This document shows, one piece after another, positions 36,204-48,934 of a stretch of 64,000 nucleotides of DNA. The DNA lies in assembly GCF_032854445.1 (NCBI RefSeq), contig NC_088304.1, positions 7,019,704-7,083,703 on the forward strand. The letters are read 5' to 3'. Each line of letters opens with the position of its first letter. The first letter of the stretch is position 1. Both the position numbers and the translations under genes were made by a program. Source of the stretch: Liolophura sinensis. Its lineage: Eukaryota > Mollusca > Polyplacophora > Chitonida > Chitonidae. The notes beneath the pieces were generated by a model. It was given only the letters and a program-made list of their open reading frames with translations. It was not told where the DNA came from and made no database searches.

Positions 36204-37233
36204 CACTCTAGAATAAATACAGTTTTTTTGCAAATATTCCTATATAACATGGAGAATAAATATCAAAACACTTCTTCCAACCCATTTACCAAGACGTAGC
36301 CAATCAACGCGTACAGCTTTCGCCTTTATATTCAGTATTAAGTCAGGTAAGTCTCAAACTTGTGTTAAGTACGAACCAAATGGAGCTTCAGCTTGGACCT
36401 GCATTTATACTCATAATGATTTATTGTTTATTTGCATGAGTGGGAGTGCTGTAAGTACTGATTAATGTTACCACCTGATTTTCATTTGTAAATCGAAACT
36501 AGCAGAGATCTGAAAACTATCGCCAAGCCATGCAGGCTGTGAGTGGCTGATATGTTTTTTTTACAGAGCAATACAGTGAAGTCACAGATTTTAACCATGT
36601 TGTTCCTCGATCCGTACAAAATGTATGAGAGAATTTAGTATAATTGATTTAATCAACAGATTTAGTGAGAAAGGCCAAACTCATTATGTTTCCACCTTCA
36701 CGAAAGAGGTTAAAGTTACAGGTAAAAGAATTTACAGCCCTTCACCTGGCACTTCTGAAACCTCCTAACTTAAAGTCACAGCCAAATTTAAGTTACAGTG
36801 AGAGTTGGATTCGAGTCAACAAACTTACTGGGGACTATCGGCTGTGGTGAGAGAAGCCCTGGCTCATCTTGGCTCATATGTGGAAACTTTTCCACACATT
36901 TGGAAATCTTTTCTTGATCGACATACATGTATGTAGATAAGTACAAGTCTTTGCACATGTGTGGTTAATAAATACCAAGATGGTGTAGCCGTCCAGGACG
37001 GAGATGATCAGCGCCTTGTTGTTTCTTTAATATACAGAGTGCACGGCCAGGTAAGTAAGAAAACTGTCTGAGTTATTTTACGAGCGGAATGGAGCTGTCA
37101 AAATTATTTATTACTTAGTTGCGTGAGTGGGATTACTGTATGTGCTCTAACTGACTGGCCATGTTTCTTAATCTTAATGTGAAAATCTAAAGTAATGATC
37201 GAATACGTGTTACATATACTGATGTTGATGAGA

Positions 37234-39899
37234 GAATAGCTTACTTTAAATGGCCATCACCACAACATTGTCTTCTATACTGACAAAGTTACACAGAAAT
37301 AGATAATAAAACCATACACTGACATTTATTAATATTTTACACCGCCCCAAAATTCTATCGTCTATAAATCTTATCGAATCACGTGATGTTTCCGTTAGCA
37401 ACGCGAGATAACGACCACGGGAGAGCAATTTTAGAGGAACGTCTGGTAAATCTCGGAACCGGGTAACTCCATTACTCCCACTCTCAGGTCAACCCTTTTT
37501 GACACCTATGGGGATATCGCGGTATTGGTATCCAGCAGGGCTGTGAAAATATGAACAAGCCGTGCAGATCATCATGAGGCTAATGTCTGTAGGAGATAGT
37601 AATTACTGAGAGGCATTGACGGGTTCTAAGCCAGGGTACCTAACGTTTTTAGCCGTATAGTTATGTAGAATACAGCTGTCCTAGACATTTATATCAGACC
37701 AGCACGACATAAAGGGGAATAATTTTTTAAAAATGTACATTTCCTTTAAAAAGACGTGAAGATCTTAAGGATGTGAAATTCTCATGTGAATACTACTGCG
37801 ATAAAGGCTGATTGTAGCGTTTGATCTATTAGAGTATGTGAATTATCCGTCAATGCCAGGTGTATTAATGTAGAGAAGTTGGAGAGGACTAAAAGGTGTG
37901 TTTACTTAACAATGTGATGCCTTGGATAACAAGCGATGTTGTAGTCCCTGGCTCTAAACATGCAATGGTCTTGTATTTTTTCGCAGACGAAAGTCATGCG
38001 GGAAATCGAAGTGTATTGATGTAGAAAATTTGGAGAGGACAAAAAGGTGTGTTTACCTAAGAACGTGATGCCTTGGATAACAAGCGATGTTAGAGTCCGT
38101 GGCTCCAAACATACAATGGTCTTGTATTTTTTTCGAAAGTCATGCGGGAAATCGTTGTGTATTTGTCCTGTGCTACCTACTTTTACAACCTAGCACCTAC
38201 CAAGATAACGTTTTCTACACTTTCAAATCTTTTTTGAAAATGTTGCTTTGTGTCACAATAAATTTTATCATTTAGACACTGGAATATGTCACCCTCTCTT
38301 TAATACAACAAAATATTTTTCATCAAAATCCCACCTGTAAATGACAAAAATGGCCATGGTATCATTGGTATCATCACTGTTAGCATGCTAAAGAAACAAA
38401 CACCAAAAATCTCATTCTTTCCGCTCGGAGGTCTCTGGTTTCTAATGTTTAATCCTTGGTGCAATAGCTCCTTTTGCAAAGAATACAGTTTTTTCTTGAT
38501 GATATCTCCTCACTTCACGACAAACAGAGAGATGCTAGAAGGTATATCCAGGTGATGTCAAAGTGTTGCGTTTCACACATCTGTCTGAAGTTAGCAGACA
38601 ATGCTCTCTAATATCTACGACACAGTTACATATGGACAGCACAGCCCTTCTCAGGTGTTCCTTAGAAGACAACACAGACTATTTGTTAAGGATTGGTGTA
38701 GCGGAGATCTGCTCAGATGTAAATTGAATTTAAGGCGCCATCCACAGGTCTTAAGGCAGTAATATTGAACAGCCCGACGTGTCGATTCAAACCTCATCGC
38801 CCTGAGTCTCTGAAAGATTCAATCCACCAGGTTTTTTTTTACAGTCCACCGCTAAAGAACCTTTAGGACATTTTTTCTGTCACAGAAGTATCAGTGAACC
38901 CTGCGCGTTAAATCGGCCACAGAAGATCGATACTATAGACGAAATTGATACGTGTGGATCTTAAGTGTGTATAAGCAACTGTTTCGTTTGGCACAATTTT
39001 TATGCCAGCAGCGGAACTTTTCTTGCCCTAACGAAGCTGCCCAGACACGGGAATGGAAGCCGAAATTTATCCAGATGTCTTGATTGCAAAATAGGAATTG
39101 ATCAACAAACTGTAAGTGAAAACAATCCCTAGGCCATGCAGGGTTTAGGTGGTTGGCGGCAGCTTTTTACAGAGCAGTAAAGTGAAACCGTAGACTTTAT
39201 TGTTCCTCGATCAGTGCAAAATTGATATCATTAACTGATTTAGTGAAAATGGTTGTACGCATTAATTTTCTATTTACCTGATACCCGCCAGGTTAATTGT
39301 GTAAGAAAACTCCAGACTTTCACCTTTCACTTTTTAAAACTTAAAACTAACTTAAAACGACAACCGACGCAAGAGCTGGATTCGAGCTTTATACCTCACT
39401 GACAAGGGTATTATCAGCTTTGGTTAGGCCAGCCTTGGCTCATGCTGACTCGGGTCGAAAACATTTGTACAGATTTGGAAACATTTTCTAACCCAATATA
39501 TGTAAAATAAAACCAGTTTTTTGCACGTATACATATATACAGTGGAGAATAATCATCAAAACCGCTCTTCCCAACATTGAACACGGAGTCACTCCACGCT
39601 TACAGCCTTCCATTTATTATGTCGTGCCAAGTCAGGTGAGAACCAAGATTGTTTTAGATACGAACCCAATTGGGCTTCAGCTTGAACCTGCATTTGTACT
39701 CAGAATGATTTATTGTTTATTTGCGTGAGTGGGAGTACTTTATGTGTAGTGACTTATTAATGGTGCTACGTAATGTAAATGTGTGAATCGAAACTAATAG
39801 CTCAGCTAGCGATTACTGTTCGGACATGTGTTATACAGACAGTTATCTCTGTTAACGATAACAGACCAGTATAAATAGAAGCATGAATTTTTACAAATT
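37234..39899. repeat. Subunit zeta, copy 3
   Basis: Very close to zeta of copy 1, including the same two versions of the ~150-bp block (37860-38156) and retention of the 115 bp lost from copies 2 and 4. Confidence 0.8.
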
Positions 39900-41916
39900 A
39901 GACGACCATAACATTGAAATTGTTTTCTAGACAGATCATATTCCACAGAAACAGGATCATAAAAGACAAACACCATTACATCAAGTGGCTTTTTCTAGTA
40001 ATTTACTAATATATTACACAGCCCGAAAGTCTCGGAATCTCGGTCTCAATCTCGGAACCGGGTAACTCGATTGATCCCACTCTCAGATCAACCTTTTTCA
40101 CCTCTTTGGAGATATGGGGGAATTGGTATCCAGCAGGGCTGTCAAAATATGAACAAGCCGTGCAGATCATCATTAGGCTGATGTCTGTAGGAGATAGTAA
40201 TTACTGATGGGCATTGATGTGTTCTGAGCCAGGTCACCGATTGTCATTAACCGTGGTCTCAGACATTTATATTAGACACTGATGGTAAGAGAAAAGGAAT
40301 AGTTAATAAAAATGTACAGTTTTTTTTAAACTTCGCAAAGATTTCAATGAAGTGAGATTCTGATTAAATACTATTGAGAGAAATATTGTTTGTAGCGTGT
40401 GCCCTATAGGCCTATACGTCAATGCCATGAACACTGAGACTTTGAAGTATCGCTGAAGGGGCATGCACGACAGGTACGAGTGTAGATCATGCTGAGAAAT
40501 CGCGAATCACAGTTTCTGCTGTCGTCTGTGGCTTAAAGCTTACATGTGCAGTACATGAACGCCTTTCTCTTGGGTGTAGGAAGTCGGGTTCAGGGCAGTT
40601 TTCAGCATTTTCACATTTTCAGACTATTCCCAACAATATTCTTTATTAAAGATATCTGGTACTTAAATAATATTATAAATAGTAAAATTTAAAGGCGTTC
40701 GAAAATTCCTGTGTGTCACAACAAAGTACATGGTTTGGCAAATGTACGCTTTGCAATTTATCACCCTCTCGTATAAATGAAAATATTTTCGGGGGGGGGG
40801 GGGGGGGGTAAGGCTTTGAAATTTCCTGAATGAAAACCAAAAAGAGTCTTGCGTCCTTAAAGCGGTAACAGATAAAATGCAGTCTACTTCATATCCGATC
40901 GCCATCCGGTAGGCATGTATGCAAACTGGGGCCGTCATCTTCATTACAGTTACCTATTACCATTGTTGATATAAATACGAATGCACCCATGTTGTTTTGT
41001 GACATCACTTTTTTTTATCTCCTCAATCAATCTTGTCTCCTTCTATAGTTTTTCTTTAGTGCACGAACAGAGCTCCTTTAATGCAAGAATATATTCTTGA
41101 TTATACCACATTATTATTTTCTCCGCCTACAGTGAGAGGTTAGAAGGCATGTTAAGGTGATATAAAAGTGTAGCATTTCACAGCAGATCTGTCTGAAGTT
41201 AGCAGGCAATGCTCTGTAATATCCACGATGCAGTTACATCTGGACAGCACAACCCTTCTCAAGTGTTCCTCAGCAGACAAAAAAGACATATTTGTTAGGG
41301 TCTCGTGTCGCGGAAATCTGCTCAGATGTAAATTGATTTTTGAAAACCATCGGTAGATCTTAAGCCGGCAATACAGAACAACCCGACTTGTGGATACACA
41401 CGGCATTGTTCTGAGCCCCTAAAAGACTTCATCGAACCACCAGGGTTCATTTACTGGTCAAAGCCAAAGAACCTTTAGGACATTTTTCCGTCGCAGAAGT
41501 ATCAGTGAACCTTTTCCGTCAGTTCATCTCGATGAGATCGATTCCATATCTAGAAGAGCGAGACGTGTGAATCCTGATATAATGATATTTAATTTTCTGT
41601 GTTATAATTTTCCATGATACCGGTCAAGCTAATAGTGTATAGAAAACTGTTGTTCTGGAAGTAAACTGCAACCCTTCTTCAGCCACTTTTAATACATACT
41701 AAATTAAAAACAAATCCGAACGTTGCAGAAAGAGCCTGATTCGAGCTTGCGACCTCACTGGCGATGGGATTATCGGCTGTGGTGAAGGCAACCTTGACTC
41801 GTGCTGGCTCATGGCGATAACTTTTGGAATTATTTTGAATGTCTACATATGTAAAATAAACACAATTCTTTCGCACATATACATATATAAAATTGAGAAT
41901 AAATACAAACTAGCAG
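39900..41916. repeat. Subunit alpha, copy 4
   Basis: Has the same early-leader deletion junction as copy 2, and an 18-base G run at 40791-40808, where other copies have 4-10 G. Confidence 0.8.
40791..40808. repeat. G18 mononucleotide run
   Basis: Eighteen consecutive G on the plus strand in alpha of copy 4. At the same place copy 1 has 6 G, copy 2 ten G plus C plus four G (12338-12352), copy 3 six G, and copies 5 and 6 four G. Confidence 0.9.
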
Positions 41917-43599
41917 GTCTGTGCGGATCATCATTAGGCTGATGTCTGTAGGACATAGTAATTCCTAAAGGGCATTGATGTGTTCTGAGTCAGGACACCT
42001 ATTGCCATTAGCCGTAACACTGCGCACAATACAGCGGTCCTTACATCAGACCATGGTGGCAAAATGGGGGATTAATTAACAAAACTTTTCCGTTATATTA
42101 ACAAGTCGCGAAGATCTTAATGAAGCGAGATTCTGATGTGAATTATGTTGAGAGAAAGGTTGATTGTAGCGTGTGACGTATTAGTACATGTAAATTATTT
42201 GTTAGTGCCATGTGCACTGATGCAGAGATTGTAAATGATGTAAAATCTAAAATCGCAATTGCTGTTGCCGTCCGTGGATTCCAAGATACTATGGCATGGA
42301 CTTTTTTCCTGAATAAACAACATTATCTATTCAGTGTATACGTAACTGAATGATATTACCTAATGGTAATATCAAAACATATGTCGTTTCCCAAGAGATC
42401 TGTCTGAAGTTAGCAGACAATGATCTGTAATATCCACGACTACATCTTCATCTAGACAGCTCAGTCCTTCTCTAGAGCTCCTCAGCAGACAAAAAAGACG
42501 TATTTGTTTGGGTTGCGTGTTGCGGACCTCTGCTCAGATGAGAATTGAATGTTGGGCGACATCGGCAGATCTTCAGCCACTATTACTGAACAGCCCGTGT
42601 CGATACAAACGGCATTGGTCTAAGCCCCTCAAAGACTTCATCAAACTACCCAAGTTCTTACACTGGCCAAGGCTAAAGAACCTGTGGGACATTTTTTCCG
42701 TCGCAGAAATATCAGTGAACCTTTTGCGTCAGTTTGGCTCGATGAGATCGATTCTAGACGTGTGGATCCTGAGGTCAAACAAGCAACTGTTTGACTTGGC
42801 ACAATTTTTATATTATTGTTGACGTAACGGAGCCAGTAATAGCGGAGAATCGAAACTGAAATTTATGCAGATGTCTTCATTACAAAATAGGAATTGATCA
42901 ACAGACTGTACATGGAAATCGCCAAGCCATGCAGGGTGTGGTTGGTTTGGCCATGGCTTTTTTTAAAGTGAGAGCAGTAAAGTGAAAGCATAGACTTTTG
43001 TTGATCATCGATCCGTACAAAATTGATATCATTAATAGACTTCATGATAATCGTCGTACTTGTTAATTTTCCACGTTTACGATAACCATCAGGCTAATAA
43101 TGCGTAGAAAACTGTAGTTGTGGAAGAAAACTGCAGACTTTCACATGCCACTTTTTGAAGCGTCTAACTTAAAACGACAACCGAACTTTGCAGCAGCTGG
43201 TATCGAGCTTGCAACCTCAGTGGCCAAGGAATTATCGGCTGTGGTGAGATCAACCTTGACTTGTGCTGAAAACTTTCGTACACATTTGGGAATATTTTCT
43301 AGGTCTATATATGTAAAATGAATACAATTCTTTTACACATACACATATATAAATTGGAGAACAAATATCAGCACCGCTGCTCTTACCCATTCACCAACAG
43401 AGTGCCCAGTCAAGTGAGGACCAAATCTGACACGAGCCGAATGGAGCTTCAACTTGAACCTGCCGTTGTGTTCAAATCGATTTATTTGTTTATTTACGTC
43501 AATGGGAGTACCGTATGTCTCCTTACTTATTTGCGGTGCTACATAATATAGCGGATATATGTTATCTCTGTTAATGTTATTATACCGGTATACTAGGAA
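41917..43599. repeat. Subunit beta, copy 4
   Basis: Full form like copy 2. Two small private losses are visible: one near 42757, where ATTCTAGA joins CGTGTGG and the GAGGAGAGCGA word is gone, and one near 43269, where the ACTCGTGTC word is gone. Confidence 0.75.
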
Positions 43600-44807
43600 G
43601 CATGAATTATTATAAATTAGATGACAATAATCATGAAACAGGTTCCTAGACTGATCAAATTACAAAGAAACACATCATAAAACCATTCAGGGACAACAAC
43701 ATTTATTTGACATAAAGTGGATTTTCAAGTAATTTATTAATATTTACAGCAGCTCGAGAATCTTGTAATTGTAAACCTTATTGAACATTGAATAACGATG
43801 AAAGGGAAGGACTTTAACAGGAGCGTCTGGTCAATCTCGGAGCCGGGTAACTCGATTAATCCCACTCTCAGATCAACCCTTTTCGACCTCTACGGAGATA
43901 TGGGGGAATTGGTATCCAGAAGGGCTATCAGAATATGAACAAGCCGTGCAGATGATCATTACGGTAATGTCTGTAGGAGCTGGAAATTACCGAAGGGCAT
44001 TGGGTTCTGAGCCAGGACACCGATTTTCATTAGCAGTGATGACAAAAACATGGAATTATTATTAAAAAGGCACAGTAAATTTAAACAGTGGCAAAGATTT
44101 CAATCAAGTGATTTTCAAGTGATCACTTGACCTTAACAACATTTAAGCTTTAGAGCATGTTGGCTTTTGTCATCATACATTACAGTATTTTGGACACTGC
44201 AGTATATGACCTTCTCTTTAACAGACCAAAATTTTTATCCATTGGTGAGATTAAAACTTTGGGATTTCCTGAATCGACACCAGATATACACTTGAGACAG
44301 AACGGAGAACTTGTAATATGGAGTCTATTCCATATCCAATATCCTACCAATAAATACATAAAATATTATCTGTTATAGTTTCATGTATCATCATTGCTAT
44401 TAATGCTATTAGGGAACCACGTTTATGTTTTGACCATACTGTTATCATATTCTGTAAAACAATCCATCAAAAATTTCATCTCATGCGGTATAAGGTCTGC
44501 CCTAAAATTTCGCCCTTAGAGTAATAGCTGCTTTGTGCAAGTACAGTGTGTAGTATTCTTCTCGATTACATCACCTGACTTCAGGACACGCAAGGCAAAT
44601 TGATATGATGTACAACATAAAAAAACATTGTACAATGTGCGTGTAGAGTTATTGTTTATTTGCGTCAGTGGGAATACTGTATGTGTGCTCTCTGACTGGC
44701 CACGCCTCCTATAAATGTTTACTGTTACTGTGTAAATCTAAAGTAACAGATGAACTAGCGAATAATGATCGGGTACGTCTTACATATACTGATCTCTGTT
44801 GATGAGA
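43600..44807. repeat. Subunit gamma, copy 4
   Basis: A private deletion near 44120 removes the block between the AATCAAGTGATTTT and CACTTGACC motifs and leaves the palindrome CAAGTGATCACTTG (44116-44129). The middle-block frame is open (44157-44378). Confidence 0.8.
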
Positions 44808-46705
44808 GAATAGCTTACTCTAGATCGCCATAACCATACAATTGTCTTCTACACTGACAAAATTACACAAAAATAGATAACAAAACCATACAGAGACAGA
44901 CACCAATATACAAAGTGGATTTCTAAGACATTTATTAATATTTTACACAGCCTAAAAATCCTAGAGCCTACAAACCTTATCGAATCACGTCATATTTCCG
45001 TTAACAGCGCGAGAAAACGATGACAAGGACGCATTATAAGAGAAGCGTCTGGTAAATCTCGAAACCGGGTAACTTGGTTAATTCCACTCTCAAATCAACC
45101 TTTCCAACCACTACGAAAGTATCCAGCAGGGCTATCAAAATATGAACAAGCCGTGCGGATCATGGTTTGGCTGACGTCTGTAGGAGATAGTAATTAGCAA
45201 AAACGACACCAACAGGTTCTAAGCAAGGGCACTGACTGCCATCAGCCAATACAACACTGGCCTTTAGTCGTAGACATTTAAATCAGGCCCTGACGGCAAA
45301 AACAGGGAAATAATTATTAAAAACGAACCGGTACAGTTAATTTAAGTCGAAAAGACTTTAATGCAGTCAGATAGGAGAAAGGTTGATTGTAGCGTGTGAG
45401 CTATTAGGAGATGTAAATTATTTGTTAATGGCATGTGCATTGATGCAGAGACTGTAAATGATGTAAAATCTAAAATCGCATTTGCTGTTGCCCTCAGAGT
45501 ACTCAGAGATGAGCCCTTTTCCAGTATGAACAACATTCCGTCTTTTATATATACGTAATTAAATATTACGGCTTTCGTAAATTTTGGTCTGTGTCAGGAC
45601 AAACAAAGAGAGGCTAGCAGGCATATCAGGGTGACATGAAAGTGTAGCATTTCCCAGCAGATCTGCCTGAAGTTAGCAGGCAACGCTCTGTAATATCCAC
45701 CACGCAGTTAATCTGGACAGCTCAACCCTTCTCAAGTGTTCCTCAGCAGACAAAAAAGACTTATTTGTTAGAGATTGATGTCGATAGGATCTGCTCAGAC
45801 GTAAATTAAATTTCGGACGACATCGCCAGATCTTAAGCCGGTATTACTGAACAGCTAGACGTGTCGATGAAAACGGCATTGCTCTGAGCCTCTGAAAGAC
45901 TTCATCAAAGCACCGGGTTTTATTTACAGGACCCCGGTAGAAAACCTTTAGGACATTTTTTCCGTCGCAGAAATATCAGTCAGCCCTTTGCGTTAATTCG
46001 ACCACAGGAGATCGATTCTAGAGAGGAGAGCGAGACGTGTGGATTCTGAGGGTAAATAAGCAACTGTTTGGTTTGCCACAATTTTTATGCCAGAATCGGA
46101 AATTTTGTTGACGTAACAGGGGTGCCAAGGGAGGAGAATCTAAATTGAAATTTATCCACGTTTTGATTACAAAATAAGAAATGAGCAAGAAAGTGCACAT
46201 GAAAACAATCGCATGGCCATGCAAGGTGTGGGTGGTTTGGCAATCGCTTTTTACAGAGCAGGAAAGTGAAAACATAGACATACCTGATGTCGTTGTTCAA
46301 GCCATACAAATCTGATATCATTAATTAATTTTGTGATAATCGTCGAACTCATCAATTTTTTATGCACATGATACCGGTCAGGCTAATAGTGTATAGAAAA
46401 CTGTACTTCTGGAAAAAAAAACTGCAGCCCTTCACCAGCCACTTCTAAAACATTCTAACATATGAAGAAATCCGAACATTGAAGAAAAAGCTGGATTCGA
46501 GCTTCCAACCTCACTGTCCAAAGGATTGTCGGCTGTAATGAGGGCAACCTTGACTCAAGCTGATTTTCTTGGTCTGCATTATAAAATAAATCGATTCTTT
46601 CTCACATATAATTAGATAAAATGGAAAATAAATCGAAACTAGCAGCTAATGATTATTCTTTGATTATGTGCTTTACCGATAAGGGATAAAAGAACCGGTA
46701 TACAC
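44808..46705. repeat. Subunit delta, copy 4 (full form)
   Basis: Same module order as delta of copy 1, without the large deletions of copies 2 and 3. The splice-donor-like word at its end is changed to CACGTAAGC. Confidence 0.8.
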
Positions 46706-48934
46706 GTAAGCATAAATTATTATAAATTAGACGACAACAGTCATAAAATAATTTTCGAGACTAATCAATTTACTAATATTTTACACAGCCCGAAAATCTT
46801 GTAATCATAAACCCTATCGAACCACGTCATGTTCCCCGTTATAACGATGACACGGTAGCACATTGAGAGCAGCGTGTGGTAAGTATCTGAACCAGGTATC
46901 TCCATTTATTCCACTCTCCTTTCAGACCTCTATGGAGATATGTGGAATTTATTATCCAGCAGGGCTATCTAAATATGAACGAGCCGGGCAGATCATCATG
47001 AGGCTGATGTCTGCAGCAGACAGTAATTACTGATGGGCACTGAGCCAGGACAACAATTGTCATTAGCCTTGAAACCGTGTAGAATACAGTGGTTCTATAC
47101 ATTTATATCATACACTGATGGCAAAAAGCAGGCGGGGGATAATTAATACAGTTCATTTAAAAAGTCCCGAAGATTTTAATGAAATGAGATTCTCATGTGA
47201 ATTCTTGACAGATTGGATGTAGTGAGCGACATCTTAGGAAATGTAAATTATTTGTTAGTGCCATGTACATTGACGCAGAAATTGTAAATGTTGTGGAATC
47301 TAAACTCGCAGTTGGTGTTGCCGTCAGTGGATTCGAAGATACAAGGTTATTACTGAACAGCCTGACGTGTCAATGCAACCCGCATCGCCTTGAGTCTCTG
47401 AAAGACTCAGTCCCCCAGGGTTTATTTACAGTCCACCGATAAAGAGCCTTTAGGACATTTTTTCCGTCGCAGAAATATCAGTCAGCCCTTTGCGTTAATT
47501 CGGCCACAGGAGATCGATTCTAGAGAGGAGAGCCAGACGTGTGCATCCTGAGTTTAAATAACCAACTGTTTGGTTTGGCACAATTTTTATGCCAGCAGTG
47601 GAACTTTTGTTGACGTAACGGGACCGTCAAGGGAAGGTGAAATTTATCCAAACGTCTTGATTACCAAATAGTAATTGAGAAACCAAGTGTGGATGAAAGG
47701 CCATGCAGGCTGTGGGTGGTATGGTTATGGCTTTTTACAGAGCAATAAAGTTAAACCATAGATTTTATTGATGTTCTTCCTCAATCCATACAAAATGAGT
47801 CTGCAAGAGTTGGATTCGAGCTTGCGACCTCACTGACCAGGAGAATATCAGTTTTGGTAAGACCAAGCCTGGATCGTGTTGACTAGCGTTCTAAAATAAA
47901 TACAATTCTTTTGCAAATTTTCCGATATAACATGGAGAATAAATATCAAAACACTTCTTCCTACCCATTTACTAAGACGCAGCCAATCAACGCGTACAGC
48001 CTTCCCCTTATTATTCAGTATTAGGTCAGGTAAGTCTCAAACTTGTGTTAATTACGAGTCGAATGGAGCTTCAGCTTGGACCTGCATTTGTACTCATAAT
48101 GATTTATTCTTTTTTTTTGCGTGAATGGGAGTGCTGTAAGTGCTGATTAATGTTACCACCTGATTTTCTTTGTAAATCGAAACTAGCAGAGATCTGAAAA
48201 CTATCGCCGGGCCATGCAGGTTGTGAGTGGCTGATATGTTTTTTTACAGAGCAATAAAGTGAAGTCATAGATTTTAACCATGTTGTTCCTCGATCCGTAC
48301 AAAATGTATGAGAATTTAGTATAATTGATTTAATCAACAGATTTAGTGAGAAAGGCCAAACTCATTATGTTTCCACCTACACGAAAGTGGTCAGGGTTAC
48401 AGGTGTAAGAATCTGCAACCCTTCACCTGACACTTCTCAAACCTCCTCACTTAAAGTCACAGCCAACTTTTAAGTTACAGCGAGAGATAGATTGGAGTCT
48501 ACAACCTTACTGGGGATTATCGGCTGTGGTGAGAAAAGCCCTGGTTCATCTTGGCTCATATGTGGAAACTTTTGTACACATTTGGAAATCTTTTCTTGAT
48601 CGACATACATGTATGTAGATAAGTACAAGTCTTTGCACATATGTGGTTAGTAAATACCAAGGCGGTGTAGCCGTCCAGGACGGAGATGACCAGCGCCTTG
48701 TTGTTTCCTTAATATGCAGAGTGCACGGTCAGCTAAGTAAGAAAACTGTCTGAGTTATTTTACGAGCGGAATGGAGCTGTCAAAATTATTTATTACTTAG
48801 TTGCGTGAGTGGGATTACTGTATGTGCTCCAACTGACTGGCCATGTTTCTTAATCTTAATGTAAAAATCTAAAGTAACGGAACTGCTAGCGGTTAATGAT
48901 CGAATACGTGTTACTTATACTGATGTTGATGAGA
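46706..48934. repeat. Subunit epsilon, copy 4
   Basis: Compound form with restart at 48189. The insertion site used by the retroelement in copy 3 is empty here (about 47880). The nested hairpin is perfect at 48658-48700. Confidence 0.8.

Larger units (their letters stand above)
28834..37233. repeat. Subunit epsilon, copy 3 (split by the retrotransposon)
   Basis: Satellite sequence at 28834-29971 and 36200-37233 forms one epsilon subunit once the 6,228-bp element and one CTTG are removed. The rejoined site reads GACTTGCACTCTAGAATAAA, matching GACTCGCGCTCTAAAATAAA in copy 5. The internal restart is at 36505. About 45 bp are missing near 29318 compared with copy 4. Confidence 0.85.
22346..39899. 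repeat. Higher-order tandem repeat, copy 3 (interrupted by the LTR retrotransposon)
   Basis: Subunits: truncated alpha 22346-24140, beta 24141-25809, gamma 25810-27417, delta 27418-28833, epsilon 28834-37233 and zeta 37234-39899. The retroelement with one target duplication adds 6,232 bp inside epsilon. Without it the copy is about 11.3 kb, like its neighbours. Private changes are a 272-bp tandem duplication in gamma and a 495-bp deletion in delta. Confidence 0.9.
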
